64,000 bases of DNA from Isoptericola dokdonensis DS-3 (GTDB lineage Bacteria; Actinomycetota; Actinomycetes; Actinomycetales; Cellulomonadaceae), in contig NZ_CP014209.1 of assembly GCF_001636295.1 (NCBI RefSeq), positions 62,001 through 126,000 of the forward strand. Direction: 5' to 3'. Below the pieces are notes generated by a model. The model was not told the DNA's origin and ran no database searches. It saw nothing but the letters and a program-made list of their open reading frames with translations. Positions 45,935-54,602 of the stretch are shown one piece after another (position 1 is the first letter of the stretch; each line of letters starts with the position of its first letter). The position numbers and the translations under genes are program-made.

Positions 45935-46031
45935 CGCAGCGCTCTACGTCACACAGACGGGTCCCTGATCAGGCCCGACGGTGCGCTAGAGTTCTCACCG
46001 GCACGTCGATCCTCGGACCGACGAACCATAG

Positions 46032-46104
46032 GCCCCCATCGTCTAGCGGCCTAGGACGCCGCCCTCTCACGGCGGTAACGCGGGTTCAAATCCCGCTGGG
46101 GGTA
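46032..46104 (+). tRNA. tRNA-Glu (CTC), copy 1
   Basis: 73 nt. Acceptor GCCCCCA pairs with TGGGGGT (46097-46103), discriminator A. Anticodon arm CCGCC-CTCTCAC-GGCGG gives CTC; T loop TTCAAAT. A TAGAGT box at 45987-45992 may be its -10. Confidence 0.95.
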
Positions 46105-46158
46105 CGCAGCAGTCCGGCAACGGACGCAGCAGCGGTTCCGGCGACGGAACCTCGTCCG

Positions 46159-46231
46159 GCCCCCATCGTCTAGCGGCCTAGGACGTCGCCCTCTCACGGC
46201 GGTAACGCGGGTTCAAATCCCGCTGGGGGTA
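46159..46231 (+). tRNA. tRNA-Glu (CTC), copy 2
   Basis: 73 nt, identical to copy 1 except that the first base of the anticodon stem is T, making a U-G pair (TCGCC-CTCTCAC-GGCGG). A terminator follows. Confidence 0.95.
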
Positions 46232-46236
46232 CAGCA

Positions 46237-46268
46237 GAAGGACCCGATCCACACGGATCGGGTCCTTC
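46237..46268. terminator. Terminator after the tRNA-Glu genes
   Basis: GAAGGACCCGATCC-ACAC-GGATCGGGTCCTTC, perfect 14-bp stem. It also lies downstream of the minus-strand PH-domain gene, so it may serve both. Confidence 0.8.
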
Positions 46269-46343
46269 GTCGTTCCCGGACCGTTGCGGGCCGCTCGGCC
46301 GTTCCGTCCCAGCACTGAGCGTCGGGCCCGGTCGGGGCGGACG

Positions 46344-47165
46344 TCAGAGGAACGGGTCGGGGACGTGCGGGCCCGCGCCGCTGCTGGGCGGGGGAGCGTA
46401 CGGCGGGCGCTTCGCCGGGCGCCGCCACCACGGACGCCCGCCGTTCCCGGACGGGGCGGCCGGCCAGCCCGAGGACTGTCCGCCCGTCGGCGGCGGCGTC
46501 GGCGGGGAGTCGGGGTGGTCGTCCGGTCCGTCCGTGCGGTCGTCGCGGGACCGCTCGGCGACGTCGGCGTCGGTGATCACGGGGAGCTCGGCGGTGATCG
46601 GCCGCTGGTCGCGCTGCGTGGGCGGGAACATCGCGGGCGGGGTGCCGCGCCCGGCCGGCTTCTGCGGCGGGGCCATCGGGATGAACATCGTGTCGCACAG
46701 GGTGCGGTACGTCCGGTCCGGGTCGGGGACGTAGTCGATCTGGCGCAGCGCCTGGTCCTGGCCCGCGGACTCCATGACGAAGCGGCCGTAGCCGAGGAGC
46801 TGTCCCGTCGGCGTGCGCGAGTAGCCCATGTCCGTGACCTTGGTCAGCGGCATCATCGCGACCTTGTGGATGACGAACCCGTAGGTCAGGATCAGCCGCT
46901 TGTCCGTCGCGACGAACCACTCGTAGTTCCACTCGGCGATCTTGAGCAGCAGCCGCCCCGCGACCACGAGCCAGAGCAGCCAGACCCAGCCGACGCCGGT
47001 GACGGAGTGCAGCCAGCCCGCCAGGACCGTCGCCGCGAGCGTGGTCGCGACCGGTTCGAGCAGCGAGGACCAGTGCAGACGGGTCGCCAGGGCCACCCGC
47101 TCCTGGCCGAGCACGTACCGGCGCAGGTGGCGGTGCGTGCGGACGGCGTGGTCGGGCGAGTCCAC
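46344..47165 (-). CDS. PH-domain (bPH2-type) membrane protein
   Basis: 273 residues. Two hydrophobic segments (about 38-75: VATTLAATVLAGWLH and WVWLLWLVVAGRLLL) followed by a bacterial PH domain (YEWFVATDKRLILTYGFVIHKVAMMPLTKVTDMGYSR, then GYGRFVMESAGQDQALRQIDYVPDPDRTY), and a long Pro/Gly/Asp-rich tail from about 180. Function unknown; such proteins may sense or anchor at the membrane. GTG start one base after the stop of the 55-residue gene upstream, so the two are cotranscribed. Confidence 0.83.
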   Translation of the reverse strand: MDSPDHAVRTHRHLRRYVLGQERVALATRLHWSSLLEPVATTLAATVLAGWLHSVTGVGWVWLLWLVVAGRLLLKIAEWNYEWFVATDKRLILTYGFVIHKVAMMPLTKVTDMGYSRTPTGQLLGYGRFVMESAGQDQALRQIDYVPDPDRTYRTLCDTMFIPMAPPQKPAGRGTPPAMFPPTQRDQRPITAELPVITDADVAERSRDDRTDGPDDHPDSPPTPPPTGGQSSGWPAAPSGNGGRPWWRRPAKRPPYAPPPSSGAGPHVPDPFL

Positions 47166-47166
47166 G

Positions 47167-47334
47167 TCAGTTCAGCAGACCGCCCAGGAACTCGCCGAAC
47201 GCGGCGACCGCGTTGACGACGACGTCCCAGATCGCCGAGACGACCTCGGACGCACGGTCCGGGCTGTTGTAGATCGCGAAGATCACGAAGATCACCACGA
47301 GCCAGATCAGAACGGTCTTGGCCTTGGCCGGCAT
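47167..47334 (-). CDS. Small membrane protein (55 aa)
   Basis: ATG at 47334, MPAKAKTVLIWLVVIFVIFA then YNSPDRASEV and an amphipathic end (FGEFLGGLLN). One transmembrane helix at about 7-22 after a short basic start. Ends 1 nt before the PH-domain gene. Small proteins of this shape precede PH-domain genes in other actinobacteria as far as I recall; function unknown. Too short for most gene callers, but the operon spacing and membrane pattern support it. Confidence 0.7.
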   Translation of the reverse strand: MPAKAKTVLIWLVVIFVIFAIYNSPDRASEVVSAIWDVVVNAVAAFGEFLGGLLN

Positions 47335-47436
47335 CGGGTCCTCACGCCTCTCGGTCGGCGGGGCAGGGTCGCCACGCTTCTCGGGAGCCTACTGACATTC
47401 CGGGCGCGGTCGCCATCATCTCGACGGCGTGCCGCG

Positions 47437-48156
47437 TCACTCGCCGGCGCGCTGGACGACCTCGGTGAGGCGGTTCGCCGCCGCGACGACGGAGGCGGAG
47501 TGCAGGCGTCCCGGCTGGCGGGTCAGGCGCTCGACCGGCCCCGACACCGAGACGGCGGCGACGATCCGCCCGGACGGGCCGCGCACGGGCGCGGACACCG
47601 ACGCGACGCCGAGCTCGCGCTCGGACACCGACTGGGCCCAGCCGCGCCGCCGGACGCCGGACAGGATCGTGGCGGTGAAGACGGCGTCGCGCAGGCCGCG
47701 GTGCAGGCGGTCCGGCTCCTCCCAGGCGAGCAGGATCTGCGCGGCGGAACCGGCGTGCATGGTGAGGGTGGCGCCCACCGGGATGGAGTCGCGCAGGCCG
47801 ACGGGACGCTCGGCGGCGGCGACGCAGACGCGGTGGTCGCCCTGGCGCCGGTAGAGCTGGGCGCTCTCGCCGGTGTGGTCGCGCAGCGCCGTGAGCACGG
47901 GGTTCGCGGCGGCGAGCAGACGGTCCTCGCCGGCGGCGGTCGCGAGCTCGTTGAGCCGCGGGCCGAGCACGAAGCGACCCTGCATGTCGCGCGTCACGAA
48001 CCGGTGGTGCTCGAGCGCCACGGCGAGGCGGTGCGCGGTCGGTCGGGCCAGGCCCGTCGAGCTGACGAGCTGCGCCAGGGTGGCGGGTCCGGCCTCGAGT
48101 GCCCCGAGAACGGACGCGGCCTTGTCCAGTACGCCGACTCCGCTAGTATCGTCCAT
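47437..48156 (-). CDS. ltbR: IclR-family regulator, LtbR/NdgR type
   Basis: 239 residues. Winged helix GVGVLDKAASVLGALEAGPATLAQLVSSTGLARPTAHRLAVAL (residues 7-49) and C-terminal IclR effector domain. In Corynebacterium (LtbR) and Streptomyces (NdgR) the orthologue is divergent from leuCD and represses or activates leucine genes; the same arrangement is seen here. The ATG at 48156 is preferred: CAGTAT lies 6 nt upstream, and the dyad AGTATCG/CGATACT covers both box and start. A 12-codon extension is open. Assignment by synteny and family. Confidence 0.9.
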   Translation of the reverse strand: MDDTSGVGVLDKAASVLGALEAGPATLAQLVSSTGLARPTAHRLAVALEHHRFVTRDMQGRFVLGPRLNELATAAGEDRLLAAANPVLTALRDHTGESAQLYRRQGDHRVCVAAAERPVGLRDSIPVGATLTMHAGSAAQILLAWEEPDRLHRGLRDAVFTATILSGVRRRGWAQSVSERELGVASVSAPVRGPSGRIVAAVSVSGPVERLTRQPGRLHSASVVAAANRLTEVVQRAGE

Positions 48157-48167
48157 AGGTCGATACT
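48145..48167. promoter_or_regulatory. Dyad at the regulator start, probable autoregulatory operator
   Basis: AGTATCG (48145-48151) and CGATACT (48161-48167), perfect 7-bp arms 9 bp apart. The right arm overlaps CAGTAT, the minus-strand -10 of the IclR gene (48163-48168); the left arm is inside its first codons. A weaker dyad CTTGC-N7-GCAAG (48177-48193) is further towards leuC. Confidence 0.6.
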
Positions 48168-48275
48168 GACGTCTCGCTTGCTGAGATTGCAAGTCCTGGG
48201 AAAGAACCCGCGTCGGTGTCGCGACACCAGAGAAGGACGACAGCCGCCACCAGGGCGGCGGACGAGGAGCTCGAG

Positions 48276-49751
48276 ATGGCCGGGACGCTGGCAGAGAAGG
48301 TCTGGGAGGCGCACCTGGTGCGCCGCGGTGCCGACGGGGCGCCCGACCTCCTCTACATCGACCTCCACCTCGTCCACGAGGTGACCAGCCCGCAGGCGTT
48401 CGAAGGCCTCCGGCTCGCCGGGCGCCCCGTGCGCCGGCCGGACCTCACGATCGCCACCGAGGACCACAACACCCCCACCCTCGACATCGACCTGCCCATC
48501 GCGGACCTCACCAGCCGCACGCAGATCGACACCCTGCGCAACAACGCGAAGGAGTTCGGGGTCCGCATCCACTCCCTCGGCGACGCCGACCAGGGCATCG
48601 TCCACCAGGTGGGCCCCCAGCTCGGCCTCACCATGCCTGGCCTCACCGTCGTCTGCGGCGACTCCCACACCTCGACGCACGGAGCGTTCGGCGCCCTCGC
48701 GTTCGGCATCGGCACCTCCGAGGTCGAGCACGTGCTCGCCACCCAGACGCTGCCGCTGGCCCCGTTCAAGACGATGGCGATCACCGTCGACGGCGAGCTG
48801 CCCCCCGGCGCCACCAGCAAGGACATCATCCTCGCGATCATCGCCAAGATCGGCACCGGCGGCGGGCAGGGCTACGTGCTCGAGTACCGCGGCGAGGCCA
48901 TCCGCCGCCTCTCCATGGAGGCGCGCATGACCATCTGCAACATGTCCATCGAGGCCGGTGCCCGCGCCGGCATGATCGCGCCCGACGACACCACCTTCGA
49001 GTACCTCGAGGGCCGCCCCCACGCGCCCGAGGGCGAGGACTGGGACGCCGCCGTCGACTACTGGCGCACCCTGCGCAGCGACGACGACGCCGTCTTCGAC
49101 GCCGAGGTCGTGCTCAAGGCCGAGGACCTCGAGCCGTTCGTCACCTGGGGCACCAACCCCGGCCAGGGCCTGCCCCTGTCCGCCAACGTGCCCGTGCCCG
49201 CCGAGATCGCCGACGCCAACGAGCGCGTCGCCGCCGAGCGCGCCCTGGAGTACATGGGCCTCGAGGCCGGCCAGCCGCTGCGCGACATCAAGGTCGACAC
49301 CGTCTTCATCGGCTCCTGCACCAACGGCCGCATCGAGGACCTCCGCTCCGTCGCCAAGGTCGTCCAGGGCCGCCACAAGGCCGACGACGTCCGCGTCCTC
49401 GTCGTCCCCGCCTCCGCCCGCGTGCGCCTCCAGGCCGAGGCCGAGGGCCTCGACGTCATCTTCAAGGACTTCGGCGCCGAGTGGCGCAACGCCGGCTGCT
49501 CCATGTGCCTCGGCATGAACCCCGACCAGCTCACCCCCGGCGAGCGGGCCGCCTCCACCTCGAACCGCAACTTCGAGGGCCGCCAGGGCAAGGGCGGGCG
49601 CACCCACCTCGTGTCGCCGCTCGTCGCCGCCGCCACCGCCATCCGCGGCACCCTGTCGTCCGTGTCCGACCTCGACCTCGGCCACGACGTCGACCTCACG
49701 ACCTTCGACGGCACGCCGCTGACGCCCCTCGCCGCGCCGTCGTTCGTCTGA
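48276..49751 (+). CDS. leuC: 3-isopropylmalate dehydratase, large subunit
   Basis: Aconitase-type [4Fe-4S] enzyme that isomerises 2- to 3-isopropylmalate (and citramalate to 3-methylmalate in the CimA route). 491 residues. Cluster cysteines are in [13 protein letters not shown] and [42 protein letters not shown] and [20 protein letters not shown] are family signatures. ATG at 48276 with GAGGAG 6 nt before; the frame is open 20 codons upstream without such a site. First gene of leuCD. Confidence 0.97.
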   Translation: MAGTLAEKVWEAHLVRRGADGAPDLLYIDLHLVHEVTSPQAFEGLRLAGRPVRRPDLTIATEDHNTPTLDIDLPIADLTSRTQIDTLRNNAKEFGVRIHSLGDADQGIVHQVGPQLGLTMPGLTVVCGDSHTSTHGAFGALAFGIGTSEVEHVLATQTLPLAPFKTMAITVDGELPPGATSKDIILAIIAKIGTGGGQGYVLEYRGEAIRRLSMEARMTICNMSIEAGARAGMIAPDDTTFEYLEGRPHAPEGEDWDAAVDYWRTLRSDDDAVFDAEVVLKAEDLEPFVTWGTNPGQGLPLSANVPVPAEIADANERVAAERALEYMGLEAGQPLRDIKVDTVFIGSCTNGRIEDLRSVAKVVQGRHKADDVRVLVVPASARVRLQAEAEGLDVIFKDFGAEWRNAGCSMCLGMNPDQLTPGERAASTSNRNFEGRQGKGGRTHLVSPLVAAATAIRGTLSSVSDLDLGHDVDLTTFDGTPLTPLAAPSFV

Positions 49752-49777
49752 CCCGACCCCTCGCTAGGAGCACCGCC

Positions 49778-50416
49778 ATGGAGAAGTTCACCACCCACAC
49801 CGGCGTCGGGGTCCCGCTGCGCCGCAGCAACGTCGACACCGACCAGATCATCCCCGCCGTCTACCTCAAGCGCGTCACCCGCACCGGCTTCGAGGACGCC
49901 CTCTTCGCCGCCTGGCGCAGCGACCCGTCGTTCGTCCTCAACCAGGACGCCTACCGTGCCGGGTCCGTGCTCGTCGCCGGCCCCGACTTCGGCACCGGCT
50001 CGTCCCGCGAGCACGCCGTCTGGGCGCTCAAGGACTACGGCTTCAAGGTCGTCCTCGCCTCCCGGTTCGCCGACATCTTCCGCGGCAACTCCGGCAAGCA
50101 GGGCCTCGTCGCCGGCATCGTCGCGCAGGAGGACATCGAGCTCCTCTGGAAGATCCTCGAGGCCCACCCCGGCACCGAGATCACCGTCGACCTCGACGCG
50201 CGCACCGCCACCGCCGACGACGTCACCGTGCCCTTCCAGATCGACGACTACACCCGCTGGCGCCTCATGGAGGGCCTCGACGACATCGGTCTCACCCTCC
50301 AGAACGAGGCCGACATCACCGCGTTCGAGGCACAGCGCGCCGCTTGGCGGCCCAAGACCCTGCCCGCGAAGCACCTCCCGAAGGTGGAGATCGAGCCGGC
50401 TCGCCCCGTCTCCTGA
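49778..50416 (+). CDS. leuD: 3-isopropylmalate dehydratase, small subunit
   Basis: 212 residues, swivel domain that completes the active site with LeuC. Motifs: [19 protein letters not shown] near 18, [24 protein letters not shown] near 64 and [14 protein letters not shown] near 93. Starts 26 nt after leuC with CTAGGAG upstream. Confidence 0.97.
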   Translation: MEKFTTHTGVGVPLRRSNVDTDQIIPAVYLKRVTRTGFEDALFAAWRSDPSFVLNQDAYRAGSVLVAGPDFGTGSSREHAVWALKDYGFKVVLASRFADIFRGNSGKQGLVAGIVAQEDIELLWKILEAHPGTEITVDLDARTATADDVTVPFQIDDYTRWRLMEGLDDIGLTLQNEADITAFEAQRAAWRPKTLPAKHLPKVEIEPARPVS

Positions 50417-50460
50417 CCTTTCCCGGGACTCGTGCGTCCTTGGGCCTCGCTAGTGCGTCC

Positions 50461-50560
50461 GCGAGGGTGGTGAGGACTCCGCGCGCGGTCGCGCTCACGG
50501 TCGCTGCGCGACCTGCGCTTCCCGTCTGACGACCGCGCGCGGAATCCTCACCACCCTCGC
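50461..50560. repeat. 31-bp nested inverted repeat downstream of leuD
   Basis: Arms 50461-50491 and 50530-50560, 30 of 31 positions match; the 38-nt spacer holds a small hairpin GGTCG-CTGCG-CGACC. Same design as the repeats after ilvD and cimA. Likely leuD terminator. Confidence 0.8.
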
Positions 50561-50590
50561 TCCGTTCGTCGGGTGCGTCCGTCGTGGCGC

Positions 50591-50760
50591 GAGTCAGCTC
50601 AGGTTCCGTCAGTCAGCGCAGGTTTCCGTCAGTCAGCGCAGGACGGCGCGAGTCAGCACCGGGTTGCGCGAGTCGGCGCACATGTCGTCGAGTCAGTGCG
50701 GGTTTGCGTGAGTCAGCGCAGGGTCTCGCCAGTCAGCACGGGTCGGTGCCACTCAGTGCA
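50591..50760. repeat. Third array of the 20-bp unit, degenerate
   Basis: AGTCAG (or a one-base variant) at 50592, 50611, 50631, 50651, 50671, 50691, 50711, 50731 and 50751: nine units, 20-bp period after the first. Flanks between the cores vary. With the inverted repeat it fills the 408-bp gap between leuD and the flavin oxidoreductase; no gene is seen in it. Confidence 0.8.
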
Positions 50761-50824
50761 GTGTCGCGTGGGTCGTGGCCGACGACGTCGGTCGGCCTGG
50801 GGCGGACGCTCGGCGCTGGGGTCG

Positions 50825-51688
50825 TCAGACAGTCGGCGGGCCCTGCCGGACTCGGTCGAAGAGGGACTCCGGGGTGGTCGCCGGGTCCCACCAGGACTCC
50901 ATCCACCAGGTGGCGCCCGCCTCTGCTGCTTCGGCGGCCTGCCGGCGTGCGACGTCGGGATCGGGGTCGAGGCGGCCCTGATGGACGACGTCGAACGGCG
51001 GGGCGTCGGGGCCGCGCTGCTCGGCGAGCCATGCCGTGAGGGAGCGGAGGTCGTCGGCGTCGGGCTCGGCGTCCTCGGGGGTCTCGCCGCCACGGACCTG
51101 GACCACCATCCCGTCCCAGCGCAAGGCGCGCTGCAGGCTGCGCAGCGGCGGCTGCTCCGCGTCCCAGACGGCGACGGGCCACACCGGCACCCGGCCGTTC
51201 ACCGGCGTCTGCGGGAGCTGGAACGGACCCGTGGCCGCCCACTCGCCGTCGTGCTCGAACAGCTCGCCCGACCACGACCGCTGCAGCCAGTCGAGGACCT
51301 CGTCCAGGGCGTGGGCCCGGTCCCGCAGCGACGTCGGCTGGCCCGGCACGGACGTGAACGCGCGGTCGTTCGGGACGCCCACCCCCACGGGTAGCACCAG
51401 CCGGCCGCCCGACAAGTGGTCGACCGTGAGGATCTGCTGCGCGAGCTCCCACGGGCGACGTCGTGGCGGAGCGAAGACCACCGCACCCAGCGTGATGCGG
51501 TCGGTCACCGCGGCGACCGCACCGAGCAGCGCGAACGGGTCCCACGTCGGGACGACGTCGAAGCCGGGCTCCGCGAGAGACACCCCGTCCCAGGTGAAGA
51601 AGCCGTCCCAGCCATGCTCCTCGCACTCGCGCGCGAGCCGGACCTGCTGCTGCGGCGAGCCGAAGCTGCCGATGAACCCGAACCTCAT
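50825..51688 (-). CDS. LLM-class flavin-dependent oxidoreductase
   Basis: 287 residues, luciferase-like TIM barrel. MRFGFIGSFGSPQQQVRLARECEEHGWDGFFTWDG at the start, FALLGAVAAVTDRITLGAVV near 68 and LTVDHLSGGRLVLPVGVGVPNDRAF near 100 are typical of F420- or FMN-dependent members. Substrate unknown. ATG at 51688 with GGGAGG upstream; the frame is open 38 codons further without support. Divergent from rnhA. Confidence 0.87.
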   Translation of the reverse strand: MRFGFIGSFGSPQQQVRLARECEEHGWDGFFTWDGVSLAEPGFDVVPTWDPFALLGAVAAVTDRITLGAVVFAPPRRRPWELAQQILTVDHLSGGRLVLPVGVGVPNDRAFTSVPGQPTSLRDRAHALDEVLDWLQRSWSGELFEHDGEWAATGPFQLPQTPVNGRVPVWPVAVWDAEQPPLRSLQRALRWDGMVVQVRGGETPEDAEPDADDLRSLTAWLAEQRGPDAPPFDVVHQGRLDPDPDVARRQAAEAAEAGATWWMESWWDPATTPESLFDRVRQGPPTV

Positions 51689-51802
51689 GCCGACCTCCCC
51701 GTCGTCAGGCTCCGACGCCGGCCCCAGCCCGCCGTCGTCGCTACCCGTCGACCGTACGGGCCGCCCCTGACACCCGCCGCCCGTCGAGCTCCCCGTAGGC
51801 AA

Positions 51803-51860
51803 CGAGCGTGCGGACTCGGCACCTCATCGAGCCCTTTGAGGTGCCAAGTCCGCACGCTCG
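51803..51860. repeat. 24-bp hairpin between divergent genes
   Basis: Arms 51803-51826 and 51837-51860 (one mismatch), 10-nt loop. Lies between the divergent oxidoreductase and rnhA starts, where no terminator is needed, which makes it odd. The arm contains GTGCGGACTCGGCACC. Confidence 0.75.
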
Positions 51861-51895
51861 ATGGCTTGCGGGGAGGGCAGGGCGGGGGAGCGGCA

Positions 51896-51901
51896 TAGGG
51901 T
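51896..51901 (+). promoter_or_regulatory. -10 box, leaderless rnhA
   Basis: TAGGGT, 7 nt before the GTG at 51909. Confidence 0.6.
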
Positions 51902-51908
51902 GTCCCGC

Positions 51909-52352
51909 GTGAACGACACCCCCACCGTGGAGATCTGGACCGACGGCGCGTGCAAGGGCAACCCCGGGCTCGGCGGCTGGGGGGTGCTGCTGCGCTCCGG
52001 CGAGCACGTCAAGGAGCTGTTCGGCGGCGAGAAGCTCACCACCAACAACCGGATGGAGCTCACCGCCGTCGTCGAAGGGCTGCGCGCCCTCAAGGGACCC
52101 AGCTCGGTCACCGTGCACACCGACTCGTCCTACGTCATGAACGGCATGAAGACGTGGATCGCGGGATGGAAGCGCAACGGCTGGCAGACCTCCGCGAAGA
52201 AGCCCGTCAAGAACGTCGACCTGTGGCAAGCCCTCGACACCGAGGTCGCCCGCCACGACGTGCACTGGGTGTGGGTCAAGGGCCACGCCGGCGACCCCGG
52301 CAACGAGCGCGCCGACCAGCTTGCCAACAAGGGCGTCGACTCCGTCCGCTGA
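51909..52352 (+). CDS. rnhA: Ribonuclease HI
   Basis: 147 residues; cuts RNA in RNA-DNA hybrids (R-loops, primers). Complete DEDD catalytic set: D12 ([11 protein letters not shown]), E50 (NNRMEL), D72 (HTDSSYV), D136 (GNERADQLA), plus the usual H126 (KGHAG). It keeps the basic protrusion [20 protein letters not shown]. Leaderless GTG start; the frame extends 16 codons further into the hairpin without support. Confidence 0.96.
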   Translation: MNDTPTVEIWTDGACKGNPGLGGWGVLLRSGEHVKELFGGEKLTTNNRMELTAVVEGLRALKGPSSVTVHTDSSYVMNGMKTWIAGWKRNGWQTSAKKPVKNVDLWQALDTEVARHDVHWVWVKGHAGDPGNERADQLANKGVDSVR

Positions 52353-52396
52353 AACCCTGCGACCGACGTCACAACACACCGGTCGCCCCGCCCGAA

Positions 52397-52402
52397 TAGG
52401 CT
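52397..52402 (+). promoter_or_regulatory. -10 box, leaderless lpdA
   Basis: TAGGCT, 6 nt before the ATG at 52409. Confidence 0.65.
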
Positions 52403-52408
52403 GTCCCC

Positions 52409-53812
52409 ATGGCTTCTCACTACGACGTCGTCCTCCTCGGAGCTGGCCCCGGCGGCTACGTCGCCGCGATCCGTGCGGCCCAGCTCGGCAAGTCCGTCGC
52501 CATCATCGAGGAGAAGTACTGGGGTGGTGTGTGCCTGAACGTGGGCTGCATCCCCTCCAAGGCGCTCCTCCGCAACGCCGAGCTCGCCCACATCTTCCAC
52601 ACGCAGGCCGACTTCTTCGGCATGTCGGGAGACGTGACGTTCGACTTCGGCAAGGCCTTCGACCGGTCCCGCGACGTCGCGGACGGCCGGACCAAGGGCG
52701 TCCACTTCCTCATGAAGAAGAACAAGATCACCGAGTACGACGGCCGCGGCACGTTCCGCGACGCCAACACGATCGAGGTGACGCTCAACAAGGGCGGCAC
52801 CGAGACGGTGACCTTCGACAACGCGATCATCGCCACCGGCTCCAAGGTGCGCCTGCTGCCCGGCGTCGAGCTCAGCGACAACGTCGTGACCTACGAGAAG
52901 CAGATCATGACCCGCGAGCTGCCGAAGTCGATCGCCATCGTCGGCGCCGGCGCCATCGGCATGGAGTTCGGCTACGTCCTCAAGAACTACGGCGTCGACG
53001 TCACCATCATCGAGTTCCTCGACCGCGCCCTGCCCAACGAGGACGCCGACGTCTCCAAGGAGATCGCCAAGCAGTACAAGAAGCTCGGCATCAAGCTCCT
53101 CACCTCCACCGCCGTCCAGACCGTCAAGGACAACGGCTCGTCCGTCACCGTCTCCTACAAGGGCGTCAAGGACGACAAGCCCGGCGAGATCGTCGTCGAC
53201 AAGGTGCTCTCCGCCGTCGGGTTCGCGCCCAACGTCGAGAACTTCGGCCTCGAGAACACCGGCGTCCAGCTCACCGAGCGCGGCGCCATCGCCATCGACG
53301 ACCACATGCGCACCAACGTGCCGCACATCTTCGCCATCGGTGACGTCACCGCCAAGCTCATGCTCGCCCACGTCGCCGAGGCCCAGGGCGTCGTCGCCGC
53401 CGAGACCATCGGCGGCGCCGAGACCATGACGCTCGGCGACTACCGCATGATGCCGCGCGCCACGTTCTGCTCCCCGCAGGTCGCCTCCTTCGGCCTCACC
53501 GAGGCCCAGGCCAAGGACGAGGGCTACGACGTCAAGGTCTCCACCTTCCCGTTCATGGCCAACGGCAAGGCCCACGGCCTCGGCGACCCCACCGGCTTCG
53601 TCAAGATCGTCGCCGACGCCAAGTACAACGAGCTCCTCGGCGCCCACATGATCGGCCCCGACGTCTCCGAGATGCTGCCCGAGCTCACCCTCGCGCAGAA
53701 GTGGGACCTCACCGCCGACGAGGTCGCCCGCAACGTCCACACCCACCCCACGCTGTCCGAGGCCGTCCAGGAGTCCATCCACGGCATCGCGGGACACATG
53801 ATCAACTTCTGA
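52409..53812 (+). CDS. lpdA: Dihydrolipoamide dehydrogenase
   Basis: E3 subunit shared by pyruvate and 2-oxoglutarate dehydrogenase complexes (and by branched-chain keto acid dehydrogenase where present). 467 residues. FAD motif [19 protein letters not shown] at residue 9, redox disulfide C42-C47 in [16 protein letters not shown] motif [19 protein letters not shown] near 175, catalytic HTHPTLSEA near 445. Leaderless. Last housekeeping gene before the defence island. Confidence 0.96.
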   Translation: MASHYDVVLLGAGPGGYVAAIRAAQLGKSVAIIEEKYWGGVCLNVGCIPSKALLRNAELAHIFHTQADFFGMSGDVTFDFGKAFDRSRDVADGRTKGVHFLMKKNKITEYDGRGTFRDANTIEVTLNKGGTETVTFDNAIIATGSKVRLLPGVELSDNVVTYEKQIMTRELPKSIAIVGAGAIGMEFGYVLKNYGVDVTIIEFLDRALPNEDADVSKEIAKQYKKLGIKLLTSTAVQTVKDNGSSVTVSYKGVKDDKPGEIVVDKVLSAVGFAPNVENFGLENTGVQLTERGAIAIDDHMRTNVPHIFAIGDVTAKLMLAHVAEAQGVVAAETIGGAETMTLGDYRMMPRATFCSPQVASFGLTEAQAKDEGYDVKVSTFPFMANGKAHGLGDPTGFVKIVADAKYNELLGAHMIGPDVSEMLPELTLAQKWDLTADEVARNVHTHPTLSEAVQESIHGIAGHMINF

Positions 53813-53846
53813 CCGCGATCACGTCGGCCAGGCTGGATCGGCCGAG

Positions 53847-53888
53847 GAGAGGCCCGGGTCTGCGAGCTGTCGCAGGGCCGGGCCTCTC
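53847..53888 (+). terminator. Terminator hairpin after lpdA
   Basis: GAGAGGCCCGG / CCGGGCCTCTC (53847-53857, 53878-53888) with an inner CTGCGA/TCGCAG stem in the loop. It marks the left edge of the accessory island; 53889-54032 has no gene I can support. Confidence 0.7.
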
Positions 53889-54032
53889 TCGTGTTGCGGG
53901 AGGCCTGGGCACCTCAGACAGGAAGACCCAGGACTAGCCGGGAAAGGTTGGCCCGCCTCGGGAACCCAGCACGACCGGGGGCGTGTCCGCGGAAGCGGTA
54001 CGCCAGCGCCTCGTCCGCAAAGGCCGCCGTTG

Positions 54033-54599
54033 TCAGGCAGGCCTGTTGAAGCGGGCCAGACCTGGAGCGGGGTCGTCGCGACGCCATTCGCCGCCGAGGG
54101 AAGCTGCGGATCGCCCGCTGTCGTCCCTCATGATCAGGAGGTCCGGTGCGGCAGCCACGACACCCGGACGGATGACGTAGGTGTCCCAGTCGAAGTCGGC
54201 CGTCGCACCTCGACGATCGACGACGAGTGCCACGACCTCGGCGGGAGATCGGGTGACGCGTTCTGTCGCCGCGCGCGTGGCAGCGTCGATCTCGGCGGCG
54301 TCCAGCCCGTCCAGGTAACAGGTGACGCTGTACAGCTGGTCGCTCACGCGTCGAGCGGTGACGATCATGTCGTCCGATTCGGAGAGCCACGTCTGGAAGG
54401 TGCGGTTCAGCTCCTCGTCGGCGAGGGACCGATGGAACGTGCTGAGGTCGACAAGATGTCGGTCACCGTCGAAGTCGATGAGGGCGACCAGCTGTTCGGC
54501 GCCGGGAGATGTCAGGCGGGCGCCCAGGGCCGTGAGCCAATCAGGGAGCCAGTTGTGCGGGGCGGAATCGCCGTAGAGGGTGAAGAAGCCGTCAGACAT
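54033..54599 (-). CDS. Unknown protein, last gene of the CBASS operon
   Basis: 188 residues, acidic, soluble: no signal peptide, membrane segment or known catalytic motif. Visible features: MSDGFFTLYGDSAPHNW at the start, VALIDFDGDRHLVDLSTF near 38-55, one Cys (VTCYLDGLDA), DWDTYVIRPGV near 138. It starts 3 nt after the stop of the JAMM-peptidase gene, so it belongs to the same transcript. As the only operon member without an assigned CBASS role (besides a 40-residue protein), it is a candidate effector or accessory factor. I do not recognise the family. Confidence 0.75.
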   Translation of the reverse strand: MSDGFFTLYGDSAPHNWLPDWLTALGARLTSPGAEQLVALIDFDGDRHLVDLSTFHRSLADEELNRTFQTWLSESDDMIVTARRVSDQLYSVTCYLDGLDAAEIDAATRAATERVTRSPAEVVALVVDRRGATADFDWDTYVIRPGVVAAAPDLLIMRDDSGRSAASLGGEWRRDDPAPGLARFNRPA

Positions 54600-54602
54600 C
54601 TG

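Noticed and set aside
53914..54390. 158-codon frame on the minus strand at the island edge
   Set aside because: Out of frame with the 188-residue operon gene it overlaps; arginine-rich shadow without motif.
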